Assembly: GCF_000175935.2 (NCBI RefSeq)
Contig: NC_014837.1
Location: 3,782,001-3,846,000, forward strand
Reading direction: 5' to 3'
DNA from: Pantoea sp. At-9b
GTDB taxonomy: Bacteria; Pseudomonadota; Gammaproteobacteria; Enterobacterales; Enterobacteriaceae
Length of the DNA: 64,000 bases
The notes under the pieces are model-generated. The model had not been told where the DNA came from and did not search any database. It saw only the letters and a list, made by a program, of their open reading frames with translations. The translations under genes and the position numbers were made by a program. Shown one piece after another: positions 1 to 8,282 of the stretch. Positions within the stretch are counted from its first letter, which is position 1, and every line of letters begins with the position of its first letter.

Positions 1-1
1 T

Positions 2-577
2 CGTAAAGCTCCAGCTTTACCCGTGGGTGGTAAAGATCCCATTGAACGTATCGTTCAAGCATATGGTTTTTCATCGCGTCAGGCCCTGTGCCGCCACTTA
101 GATGTGTCACAAAGCACAATGGCGAACCGCATAATGCGTGGGAATTTTCCTGCCGATTGGGTTCTGATTTGTGCGATGGAGACGGGTACGTCTTTGGAGT
201 GGTTAACTTATGGGCGTGGGGATTCTAACATCACAAATCAGGATAACCCATCAACTAAAATCGAACTCAAAAACATCACAAATGGGAAGTTTTCGTCATC
301 CAATTGGGTTGAGTATGATGAACAGCTTCTGCAAGGTGAAATTCACGCACCGTTGCTGATCACATTTGAGAAACAGACGTACTTGGTTGATGAAACTGAA
401 GCCGAAATCACTGATGGTTTATGGCTGATTGAGATTGATGGGCTTATCAGTGTGAAAGAGCTTTATCGCTTTCCCGGTGGACGTATCCGCGTCGAGAACG
501 GCAAAGCATCGTTCGAGTGCAAAGCAGAAGAGATCAGAGTGCTGGGGAAGGTCGTCGCTCGCACTGAATATTTTTAA
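2..577 (+). CDS. CI-like phage repressor (5' end may lie outside window)
   Basis: Lysogeny repressor of the P2/186 CI type. An N-terminal helix-turn-helix (about residues 14-50 counted from the GTG at 23, containing SSRQALCRHLDVSQSTMANR) is followed by a variable linker and a C-terminal beta-rich oligomerisation region. The motif ETGTSLEWLTYGRG after the HTH is typical of the Phage_CI_repr family. The reading frame is open to base 2 and the GTG at 23 has no clear ribosome binding site, so the true start may be outside the window. It ends 8 bases before the integrase gene, the repressor-integrase order seen in P2-like lysogeny modules. Expected role, from the family: silencing the element's lytic or transfer genes, which would lie to the left. 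Confidence 0.82.
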   Translation, partial: RKAPALPVGGKDPIERIVQAYGFSSRQALCRHLDVSQSTMANRIMRGNFPADWVLICAMETGTSLEWLTYGRGDSNITNQDNPSTKIELKNITNGKFSSSNWVEYDEQLLQGEIHAPLLITFEKQTYLVDETEAEITDGLWLIEIDGLISVKELYRFPGGRIRVENGKASFECKAEEIRVLGKVVARTEYF

Positions 578-585
578 GGAAAGAA

Positions 586-1617
586 ATGGCTGTTAGTAAA
601 TTACCCTCCGGCAAATGGCAGGCACAGGTTTTCCCCAGCGGACGTGACGGAAAGCGTATCCGTCGTCAGTTCGCGACAAAAGGGGAAGCTCTGTCGTATG
701 AGAAATACGTAAAAGAACAGGCTCAGGATAAGCCTTGGCTGGGTGAAAAAGCGGATAAACGGCGGGTAATTGAGCTGGTTGAATTGTGGTTCAACACGCA
801 TGGCATTACGTTAGCGGATGGTGAGAAGCGGAGAACCACAATGGCGTTCGCCTGCGAGGCGATGGGAAACCCACTCGCAACCGAGTTTAACGCGAAAATT
901 TTTGCGTCTTATCGGGAGCAGCGGTTAAGCGGGAAGATAACCCGCTCCACCCGAGTGAAGACGGTAACGCCTCGCACGGTCAATTTGGAGCTGGCGTACT
1001 TTCGGGCGATGTTTAACGAGTTACGCCGATTGGATGAATGGACCGCACCGAACCCGTTAGAAAACGTGCGCGAGTTTAAAATCAGTGAATCGGAGATGGC
1101 TTATCTTACCATTGAGGAAATAAGAGCCCTCCTCGCTGAATGTGAGAATAGCCGTTCTAAAGATCTGACTACCATTGTGAAAATCTGCCTGGCAACTGGC
1201 GCACGATGGAGTGAGGCTGAAGGCTTAAAGGGGAACCAAATTCGCGCCGGTCAGATCATCTACGTGAAAACTAAAGGCAAGAAAAACCGAGCGGTGCCGA
1301 TAACTGAAAAATTACAGGCTGAACTGCCATCGAGCAGGAAAGCGCAACAGCTTTTTGCGACGTGCTATTCAGCTTTTAGAAAAGCTATGCAGAGGGCGGG
1401 TATCGAGACTCCTGCGGGCCAGTTGACGCATGTTTTGCGCCACACATTCGCCTCACACTTCATGATGAATGGTGGAAATATTCTTGTGCTTCAACGGATA
1501 TTGGGCCATACAGATATCAAGGTAACAATGCGCTATGCACATTTTGCACCTGATCATTTGGATGATGCAAAAAAACTGAACCCTTTAACTCAATTTTTAG
1601 TGATGGAAACGAAATAA
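586..1617 (+). CDS. int: P2-type tyrosine recombinase / integrase
   Basis: Site-specific recombinase of 343 residues for integration and excision. The N-terminal arm-binding region starts MAVSKLPSGKWQAQVFPSGR, a core-binding SAM-like domain spans about 60-160, and the catalytic domain about 170-335. The visible catalytic set is R207 (TGARWSE), K230/K232, H282 and R285 (HVLRHTFASH), H308 (LGHTD) and nucleophile Y317 (MRYAHF), so the enzyme looks intact. An SD-like AAGGAAAG precedes the ATG. It is co-directional with the repressor and points toward the tRNA-Ile2 fragment at 3360-3404, which is its likely attachment site. Family assignment is firm; the target site is inferred from position. Confidence 0.93.
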   Translation: MAVSKLPSGKWQAQVFPSGRDGKRIRRQFATKGEALSYEKYVKEQAQDKPWLGEKADKRRVIELVELWFNTHGITLADGEKRRTTMAFACEAMGNPLATEFNAKIFASYREQRLSGKITRSTRVKTVTPRTVNLELAYFRAMFNELRRLDEWTAPNPLENVREFKISESEMAYLTIEEIRALLAECENSRSKDLTTIVKICLATGARWSEAEGLKGNQIRAGQIIYVKTKGKKNRAVPITEKLQAELPSSRKAQQLFATCYSAFRKAMQRAGIETPAGQLTHVLRHTFASHFMMNGGNILVLQRILGHTDIKVTMRYAHFAPDHLDDAKKLNPLTQFLVMETK

Positions 1618-1724
1618 AAAACACGAAAAATTAGCTGTACTGCCCCTCAAAGAAAGGAAAGCCTGCTCAATAGAAAATTTATTATTTATAATGAAGAACA
1701 TATTAAAAACAAAAGGATATAGCA

Positions 1725-3081
1725 ATGAACAGATTTATTGCAATTAAGGTTGGAAAAGGGGATGCATTTTACTTAGAAAATAAGAATACAAGATTTTTAG
1801 TTGACGGCGGTGCAAGTAGAAAGAAACTCCCACCACTGTTATATTCAGCATCAACATCAAATGATGTCGATATTTTAGTATGTACGCATAGTGATGAAGA
1901 CCATGTAAATGGACTAATTGGTTATTTTGAAAGTAATAGATCGTGTGAAGAGGTGTGGTTACCCGGTAGTTGGACCTCTCGTCTCGAAGACATGATAAAT
2001 GAACCAAGGGATTTTATTAAAGAACTTATTGATAATATTTCTGACCTAGATGATGATTTTTTAATACACGACGCAAAGACTCTTGAAAATATTGGAAACA
2101 TTATTTCCAAAATGAATCCCACCGAAGATAAAAAATCAGAAGATGATAGTGAAACCCCCTCTCCTATATTACCTTATATTAACACTGAAGTTAGAATTGA
2201 AACAAGCTCTCTTCAAGATGAACAAATACTTGATGAAATAAAACAAAATGAAGAAGATAACGAAAAACTAAAGGAATCAGAGGAATCAGAGGAATCAGAG
2301 GAATCAGAGGAATCAGAGGAATCAGAGGAATCAGAGGAATCAGAGGAATCAGAACATGAAAAAGGAAAAGATTATTTAATCAAAAAAACCACGATCGATT
2401 CATCAATGAAACTCATCTCATCCCTAAAAATCCATTTTCACATAAAAAAACAACCAACAAACAATTTCCTTTGGTCGAAATGAAATATTTAATAGTGCAA
2501 TTAATGCTGCTAAAAAGATATTAAAGCTGGCTACCCTAGCTTACAATTCCGGAGCAAGAGTAAGATGGTTTGAATACTCAGAAACTGAATCCGGTGGCGG
2601 TTTAGAATACTTTCGCCCTGTAAATTCTATTGAAATATTTCATGCTAAAAAGAGATTGGCACTTGAATTCCTTTGTTTAACAAAAGCTAATGTGGAAAGT
2701 CTGGTTTTCTATGCTTATGATGAAGATCTTTCTGCGGGTGTACTTTTTTGCGCTGATTCGAACTTTTCATTTCAGCAACCACTTGATTTTTTATCTGATT
2801 GTCAAAACCTAATAGTTACGACACCTCACCATGGAGCTGAAGCAAACAGAATTGTTTATCAAAAACTAGCACCATATATTAACCCTAATACCATCTTCGT
2901 TAGAAGTGACACCTGCCAGTCTACATACAATAAAAATCCCAGACCATGTGCCGATTATAGAAATCTAACTTACTCGAAGTACTGTACGGTTTGTAACACC
3001 CAAGTAATTAAGCAAGATGTAATTTTAAATTATACCGCGGGAGGTTGGTTCCCTGATAACACTACTGGTTGCACATGTTAG
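1725..3081 (+). pseudogene. metallo-beta-lactamase-fold hydrolase, frameshifted
   Basis: AT-rich cargo gene between integrase and attR. The first part (1725-2483) has the MBL N-terminus (GKGDAFYL, FLVDGG) and the metal motif THSDEDHVNG, a HxDxDH signature as in ComEC-type MBL proteins. The second part (frame open 2446-3081) has the C-terminal MBL features FCADSN and TTPHHGAEANR. The two parts lie in different frames. The simplest single repair removes one A from the A7 run at 2444-2450. A better-reading repair adds one A to the A7 run at 2382-2388 and one T near 2487-2489, because the third frame between them reads naturally (INETHLIPKNPF, QFPLVEMKY) and joins FNSAINAAKK. Nine 9-bp repeats lie upstream of the break. 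The biological role is not recognisable; an anti-phage or other cargo function is only suggested by location. Confidence 0.75.
2273..2353 (+). repeat. nine tandem copies of a 9-bp unit (GGAATCAGA)
   Basis: Nine perfect head-to-tail copies of GGAATCAGA lie inside the MBL gene. Each adds Glu-Ser-Glu-type residues, giving a low-complexity acidic linker between the two halves of the fold. The unit is a multiple of three, so copy-number change would alter linker length but not frame. Confidence 0.95.
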
Positions 3082-3359
3082 TGACCCATGGTTAATGGAA
3101 AAGCTAAACTTTAGGTCATGTCGTGGTGCTGTAGTATAATTATATCATTTACGACGTGATCTTTCTTTTATCTGACAATCTATTTATTTGTATCTTCAGT
3201 TTCCTCGTTCTTTGAAGGTAGGTTTGAGTAACTTAACTCCCCTTAGAATTGGCAGCAAAGTGGCAGCAGAGCGCAACGCTATCCGCCACTTTCCATCTCT
3301 ATTCAGTCTAAAGAAAACATAAAAATCATCAAGTTACTGTTTTCCCTCACTTCAAATTG
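3082..3359. other. intergenic end of the integrated element
   Basis: About 280 bases without a convincing gene between the MBL gene and the tRNA fragment. The direct repeat GGCAGCA at 3251-3257 and 3262-3268 (11-bp period, about one helical turn) lies roughly 100 bases inside attR and could be integrase arm sites; this is inference from position. Confidence 0.4.
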
Positions 3360-3404
3360 GGACTCATAATCGCTTGATCGCTGGTTCAAACCCAGCAGGG
3401 GCCA
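3360..3404 (+). other. attR: 3' fragment of tRNA-Ile2 (CAT anticodon)
   Basis: The sequence from GACTCATAATCGCTTG through CTGGTTCAAACCCAGCAG to GGGGCCA matches the anticodon arm, T arm and acceptor 3' strand of the enterobacterial ileX/ileY tRNA (CAT, lysidine-modified Ile2). There is no D arm or 5' acceptor strand upstream, and CCA is replaced by CTA. This is what remains at the distal end when an element integrates into the 3' half of a tRNA gene. The intact tRNA should then be restored at the far (left) end of the element, outside the window. Confidence 0.82.
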
Positions 3405-3431
3405 CTAAATTCAGCAAACAGCCCCGCCCCA

Positions 3432-4475
3432 TCACTCCCCCTTCTCCTCCCGCAACAACCGATACCGATACTCCAACTGCCTCAATAACATCCCGGTCTG
3501 TACCTGTTCACTGCTCTGATTCCCCTCGCCTTCGGCGTAGCGTCGCAGTTGTTCCTCAACCGGCGGATGCTGATTAAATGCCTGCATGGCGGAGAAAATG
3601 CTCGATTTCAGTTCACTGACTGTCAGATATTTACCGCGCGTTTTATCCAGGCCATTAAGTTGTTCGGCCAAGTGCTGTAACTCAGTCATCCCTTGGTGCC
3701 AACTCTGAAGGCGCTCAAGAGGAATAGCTTCTTTTACCCTGCGCTGTTGTGCCAGTTGAGCCTGCTGCTGCATCTGCTCATAGCTCAGCCAGCCAAAGCC
3801 GCCCAGTACCATTGCCCCGGCCAGCAATGCGCAACAGGCACCACTGACAAAAGGCTTTAATACTCCCTGCTCTGGTTGAATCACATAAACTCTCCGGGTC
3901 AGCATTTCCGGGGCTTGTTGGGCGATAACCTGCGGCATAGTGACCACCCCTTCCTTAAGATGCGCGATCGCAGACTTTACCTGCTCGTAAAGGCTGCCAG
4001 TTTGCCCCGCCTCACTCATGCCATTGCATGTCAGTGTATCTCGCAGTGACTCTAATAATTTTTTACTGCGACATAACTCGGATAGCTCGTCCTCACGCTG
4101 AAACGTCCAGCACCGCAGAATATTTTGCAGCCGACGGACTAACGTAGTGATGATATCCGTGCGCGCCTGCATGGCCTGAGGCCACAGTGCCGTCCACTGG
4201 CGTGTAATAATCGCCTCCAGAATGCTAAGCCCTTCATTTAACCCACATGCGCCTGCGGTGTGCGTTCGCGCCAGGGTGTACCAAGCGGCGCTCTGTAATT
4301 CCACACCATTCCGTTCAAACAGTGCCAGGCAGAGCTGCTCGACATGTATCCAGTCCACATCAGGCCGGGCGGGGTGGGAAAGCTTGCCGATCTCATCACG
4401 CAACGTGGCGTATTCACTGAAGGTGCGCGGATCGCCACCAGTCTGGATGCGTTGGGGAGAAAGTTCACTCATCAT
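3432..4475 (-). CDS. vasL: T6SS ImpA-N / VasL-domain protein (TssA-like)
   Basis: Last gene of the type VI operon, 347 residues. An N-terminal ImpA-like region (about 10-120, including GGDPRTFSEYATLRDEIGKL) is followed by one hydrophobic segment (about 205-230, CCALLAGAMVLGGFGWL) and a C-terminal VasL-type helical domain. This is the membrane-anchored TssA-related class that accompanies a separate long TssA, which here is at 8283-9860. Relatives are thought to act at the distal end or membrane side of the sheath, but this protein's exact role is not established. Two adjacent ATGs exist (4475 and 4472); AAGGA lies about 10 bases upstream of the first. The 37-base gap from tssE suggests co-transcription. 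The gene ends close to attR of the integrated element. Confidence 0.8.
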   Translation of the reverse strand: MMSELSPQRIQTGGDPRTFSEYATLRDEIGKLSHPARPDVDWIHVEQLCLALFERNGVELQSAAWYTLARTHTAGACGLNEGLSILEAIITRQWTALWPQAMQARTDIITTLVRRLQNILRCWTFQREDELSELCRSKKLLESLRDTLTCNGMSEAGQTGSLYEQVKSAIAHLKEGVVTMPQVIAQQAPEMLTRRVYVIQPEQGVLKPFVSGACCALLAGAMVLGGFGWLSYEQMQQQAQLAQQRRVKEAIPLERLQSWHQGMTELQHLAEQLNGLDKTRGKYLTVSELKSSIFSAMQAFNQHPPVEEQLRRYAEGEGNQSSEQVQTGMLLRQLEYRYRLLREEKGE

Positions 4476-4512
4476 CCGTTGATTGTCCTTTTCCAGATTT
4501 GCACGGCACCGG

Positions 4513-4953
4513 TTACACAGGCTTGTTTTCGAGAAACTGCTGTTGTTGCAGATGCTGGATCAGCACGCGCCCTTCCGGCATAAATACTGTGCCAAATCGC
4601 ACCAGCCCGACCAGTTTCATCTCGGCTTCAATAACATAGCGCAGGTCGCCAGGCTGGCTTGACTCCAACACCACAACGTCGATTTTTGCCAGTCGCGGCT
4701 CATATTTCAGCAATACCTGCACGAAGGTGAAAACCAACTGCTGGGCTGTGGCGGGCATCCCCGCCAAAATTTGCGTCATATCTGGCAGGCCATAATCAGG
4801 AATATGCGCCAGTGATCCCGCACGGGTATTCAGAATGCGTTGCATATTGTCCAGTACGGACAATATGACCTGGTTCTGCTCGCTGACCTGATGCAACGCC
4901 AGACCACCACTAAATCCCCCTTTCAGCAATTCATAGAGCGAAGGCTGGCTCAT
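4513..4953 (-). CDS. tssE: TssE, T6SS baseplate gp25-like protein
   Basis: 146 residues, GPW/gp25 family, the lysozyme-like fold of the phage T4 baseplate wedge. The family pattern is visible: SVLDNMQRILNTRAGSLAHIPDYGLPDM near residues 33-60, then the KYEPRL segment before the last strands. TssE works with TssF, TssG and TssK to dock the tube and sheath. Its ATG overlaps the tssJ stop (ATGA), implying translational coupling. Confidence 0.92.
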   Translation of the reverse strand: MSQPSLYELLKGGFSGGLALHQVSEQNQVILSVLDNMQRILNTRAGSLAHIPDYGLPDMTQILAGMPATAQQLVFTFVQVLLKYEPRLAKIDVVVLESSQPGDLRYVIEAEMKLVGLVRFGTVFMPEGRVLIQHLQQQQFLENKPV

Positions 4954-5486
4954 GATGGCTTCTCCGCACGCAGCATCAGATGCCGACTATCCAGCTCAAT
5001 CACCCTCGGCTTATCCGGGTTAAGCTCGTTGCGTTCCAGCACCAGCCGCCAGCTATTTTTTGCCATATCGGGATACTGAAACAGGCCAACAACAGCGACA
5101 AATCGGGTCTCTGGTTCCATCGGCATATTCAGCGCGAGATCCCCGCCGGGCGTCATAATAAGCTCACGCTCAGCCAACAGGTCTGCATGCAATACCTCTG
5201 CAGCCTCATCTATCAGTTGCTGATACACCGTGCCATCAAAGGTTTTCCGCGCTTTTAACTGGTAAATTCGCACCATAACTGGCTCAGAAAGCGGATGGTG
5301 TTCACGGCTATCGCTGTTGAGGCTTTCTCGGGCAGAAAAGTCGAGATGCAGGGTCTTTATCTGTTTGTAAAATATAGAGTTAAACGCGGAAGATGTGCTA
5401 TCAACAACTTTCTGCTGTAACCCACAGGCAGAGAGGCTCAACACCACGGTGCACAGCACCAGGTTAGGTAAAATGGTAGGCGACAC
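4950..5486 (-). CDS. tssJ: TssJ, T6SS outer-membrane lipoprotein
   Basis: Outer-membrane anchor of the TssJLM membrane complex. From the GTG at 5486, preceded by AAGGAAA, the protein is 178 residues and starts with a signal peptide ending in lipobox LSAC, then a beta-sandwich domain typical of T6SS_VasD (SEPVMVRIYQL, FVAVVGLF). The frame extends upstream to 5600, but that stretch lies inside tssG and has no signal character, so the GTG start is preferred. It overlaps the tssG 3' end by 23 bases and tssE by 4. Confidence 0.88.
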   Translation of the reverse strand: MSPTILPNLVLCTVVLSLSACGLQQKVVDSTSSAFNSIFYKQIKTLHLDFSARESLNSDSREHHPLSEPVMVRIYQLKARKTFDGTVYQQLIDEAAEVLHADLLAERELIMTPGGDLALNMPMEPETRFVAVVGLFQYPDMAKNSWRLVLERNELNPDKPRVIELDSRHLMLRAEKPS

Positions 5487-6534
5487 GTCGGTTTCCTTGT
5501 GAGGGGGTGGCGGGTTCCATGCCGGTGTAACTGCCCAATTCGGTGGTAAAAGTGGCGGGGATATCGGCAGGACAGCATTCACCCTCCACGCCAAGTACAC
5601 CGGTCATTCCCAGCCAGAAAGGTGTTGTGCCGAGGGCTGGCGGCGCGAGCAGCCCGGTATGTAACGTGAGTCTGATGCGTGCGGTATAACGCCAGCCAAG
5701 ATACACACGCAGCATCACCTGCAAGTCCTGGTACAATAGCCCCTCAGGCAGCCAACCCCGCGCTTCATCTGCACATTCGGTCTGTAAATCAATCAGGATC
5801 TGGCTGCTGGCATCCATCACTTCATCGCCCAGCGGGAGATTGCCATCAAGCAAACATCCTTGCTCAGTGAGGATCGGCGGATCGCTGACCGGCACCGGAC
5901 GCAGGCAATGCGGCTGCACCTGAACCGACGTCTGTGGCGCAAGCAGGCGCACCAACGCCGCAATCCCCTCAGCCGTTCTGCCGGGTTGGCGCATAACACT
6001 CAACAACGCCAGAAAGCGTGATATCGGCGTCGCAATGTGTTTTCCGGTGCCGGGAATGCCCAACCCAATCAATCCCAACAAGGATTGAGAGGTACTGTCC
6101 GTACCCCCTTCTTCAAAGGTGGCGGGGTAAGAATATTTGCGCCAGATTCGGTAGAACTGCGTCAGCACGCGGTGGTTAAAGATGTCGAGAAATCCCTGCA
6201 ACGCTTCGTGTCCTTCACTGTGCTGCGCGATGTCATCGAGGTAGCGCCCTGGCAACGGTGCATCTACGCCATACAGTCCGAGAAAGGTAGTCCGCACCAC
6301 CGGTGGTCCTTCGCCATACTCCAGAGCCTTCAGTTCGCTGGCAGGAAAACCCATGCCAGCATGGGGCAACAGGCGAATGGGATCATCGCCTGGATGGCTG
6401 GTACTGCCGAGTGGCGGAGCGTCACGGTGCTGATGTTCAACCAATTGACAAAAGCGATAAAAATTCAGGCGGTTCAGTTCGCTCTCAAGCCATTGTGTCA
6501 TCCTGGGATGCGACGGTTGTGCTTCTCTTCCCAT
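5464..6534 (-). CDS. tssG: TssG, T6SS baseplate protein
   Basis: 356 residues, TssG/ImpH family, part of the (TssF)2-TssG wedge complex. The N-terminal pattern LNRLNFYRFCQLVEHQ, followed by a segment on conversion to wedge strands (GPPVVRTTFLGLYGVDAPLP) and FLDIFNHRVLTQFYRIWRKY, is diagnostic. It overlaps the tssF 3' end by 37 bases, so the two are likely coupled. A start further in (Met at residue 12) is possible; the outer start has GGAG-like bases upstream. Confidence 0.92.
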   Translation of the reverse strand: MGREAQPSHPRMTQWLESELNRLNFYRFCQLVEHQHRDAPPLGSTSHPGDDPIRLLPHAGMGFPASELKALEYGEGPPVVRTTFLGLYGVDAPLPGRYLDDIAQHSEGHEALQGFLDIFNHRVLTQFYRIWRKYSYPATFEEGGTDSTSQSLLGLIGLGIPGTGKHIATPISRFLALLSVMRQPGRTAEGIAALVRLLAPQTSVQVQPHCLRPVPVSDPPILTEQGCLLDGNLPLGDEVMDASSQILIDLQTECADEARGWLPEGLLYQDLQVMLRVYLGWRYTARIRLTLHTGLLAPPALGTTPFWLGMTGVLGVEGECCPADIPATFTTELGSYTGMEPATPSQGNRRVAYHFT

Positions 6535-8252
6535 TGCAGGCGTTCTCCGGTGGGTTGCAGAATCAGGACCAGGCGGTTAAACAAATGAATATCGGTATAC
6601 AACGCAAAAAAGCGGCTGAGCATTTCGCCAAACAGACAGATATCGCCGCTGCCAGCAAAACCGGTGCTGTCGAGGGTGATCTCGATCTGTACCCCCCGCA
6701 GCAGATAACCCTGTTCAAAACGCGACACCTCGTGGTGGCAAACGTGCACAATGGCCTCCAGCCTGCGACGGTTCATCTCGCTGTGTGTCCAGTCATACAG
6801 TGCCAACGTGCCACGCAACACGTCGGCGTTATCCATCATCCACAGAAAGCTGGAGCCGAGATGACTCAGAACCCGCCAATGGAAGCGGTCACGATTGGGG
6901 GGATAACAGGGCAGCGTCGGTGCACAAAGATTACGTACCTGTACTTGAGTGGCGGTGGATTTCACCACCTGATCCAGTAACGTGCTTTGTAACGCCCGGC
7001 GTGGCAATTGCCCGTTGGTGCCGGTTACGCTAACCGACAGGCTTTCGTCGTGCGGCACGCTCTGGTTATCAAACGCTTCGCCGCCGAGGATTAACCAGGT
7101 TTCATGTAAGCCGGATGGCCCCTGACGTACCCGTGTATGGTAGTAATGCTCCGGCGCGGTGTGACGCAGCATGCCACCTTTGTGGCGAAAGCTGGTGAAC
7201 GGCACCCAGGGACAGTTATGGGAGGAGATCACCTCATCCACCGAATAAATTTCGGTATGCCCATCCTGCACACGCATCGGACGCAGCAGGTATTCCGTCT
7301 GCAAACCGTCGATGGTCAAGGGATCAGATTCCAGTGTAAAAAGGTTGATGACCGGCACGACATGCAAGCGCAAATGCTTTTCGCTAAAGATAAAATCATG
7401 TTCCCAGCGTCTGGCAAGCGTCACCTCCAGCTCAAACCATGGCAGCACCGCCGGGAGCCTGGCCTGCTCCAGCCCGTGCAGGGCCACCGTCATAAACTTT
7501 TCCCGAAAGGTGAAATATTCCAACAGCAACTGATAGCCGCTAAAGCTGCTATCACTGCCTGGCCACAGCCGATCATCAGGGTCAAAACCTTGCGCGCTAA
7601 AATGCCCCGCCACCACCCGGCTATCACTCTCTCCCGGCAGGCGCAGTCTGATGTTGGCGACATGCATAGTGAGCGCTTCGTGCAGAGCACAAGCCAGCGG
7701 CGCGTCGGCGTTGAGATAAAGCGAGAGATGACTGACATCCATGCTGCTCCAGTCAGCCAGCTCGCCCCCCTTGAAGCGCAGGCGGATCATGGAACGCCCC
7801 TGCGCGTCGCTGGTGAGAGCAACCTTTTCCAGCATCAGCGGCAGCAGTTCAATATCGCGGGTGGTGGTATAGCGGCAACGCGTTCCTTGCTCGCCAATCG
7901 GGCGGGACAACACTTCAAAGCCGCGAGCAATACGTAGCGGTTCCTTCATCAAGCGCCAGTCAGGGGTAAACTCCACCACAGATAAGGAAGGAATGGTGCG
8001 CAGGTAATGTGGCCACAGCAGGCTGACCAACCCTTCGGTTAATTCGGGTAAGTCATCATCCAGCTTTTCCCGCAGCCGTCCCATCAGGAAGGCAAAACCT
8101 TCAAACAGACGTTCGACAAAAGGATCGCGCGCACCGGCTTTATCCAGATTAAGCCTCGCTGCCTGTTCCGGGTGAGCGCGGGCAAACTCTTCTCCGGCTT
8201 CCAGCAGGTAGCGCATTTCAGCGTCGTAATATCGCAGGGTTAAGTTTTCCAT
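6498..8252 (-). CDS. tssF: TssF, T6SS baseplate protein
   Basis: 584 residues, TssF/ImpG family. The N-terminus (YYDAEMRYLLEAGEEFARAHPEQAARL), DPFVERLFEGFAFLMGRLREKLDDDLPELTEGL and PHYLRTIPS are hallmark segments; length is normal for the family. It builds the wedge around the hub with TssG, TssE and TssK. It is followed at once by overlapping tssG and preceded by tssA with a 30-base gap. Confidence 0.94.
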   Translation of the reverse strand: MENLTLRYYDAEMRYLLEAGEEFARAHPEQAARLNLDKAGARDPFVERLFEGFAFLMGRLREKLDDDLPELTEGLVSLLWPHYLRTIPSLSVVEFTPDWRLMKEPLRIARGFEVLSRPIGEQGTRCRYTTTRDIELLPLMLEKVALTSDAQGRSMIRLRFKGGELADWSSMDVSHLSLYLNADAPLACALHEALTMHVANIRLRLPGESDSRVVAGHFSAQGFDPDDRLWPGSDSSFSGYQLLLEYFTFREKFMTVALHGLEQARLPAVLPWFELEVTLARRWEHDFIFSEKHLRLHVVPVINLFTLESDPLTIDGLQTEYLLRPMRVQDGHTEIYSVDEVISSHNCPWVPFTSFRHKGGMLRHTAPEHYYHTRVRQGPSGLHETWLILGGEAFDNQSVPHDESLSVSVTGTNGQLPRRALQSTLLDQVVKSTATQVQVRNLCAPTLPCYPPNRDRFHWRVLSHLGSSFLWMMDNADVLRGTLALYDWTHSEMNRRRLEAIVHVCHHEVSRFEQGYLLRGVQIEITLDSTGFAGSGDICLFGEMLSRFFALYTDIHLFNRLVLILQPTGERLQWEEKHNRRIPG

Positions 8253-8282
8253 AGGGAATTCGCCTAAGAGTCGATGAGGAGG

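Noticed and set aside
3374..3577. Plus-strand frame over the tRNA fragment and vasL end
   Set aside because: Covers attR and the antisense of vasL; no coding character.
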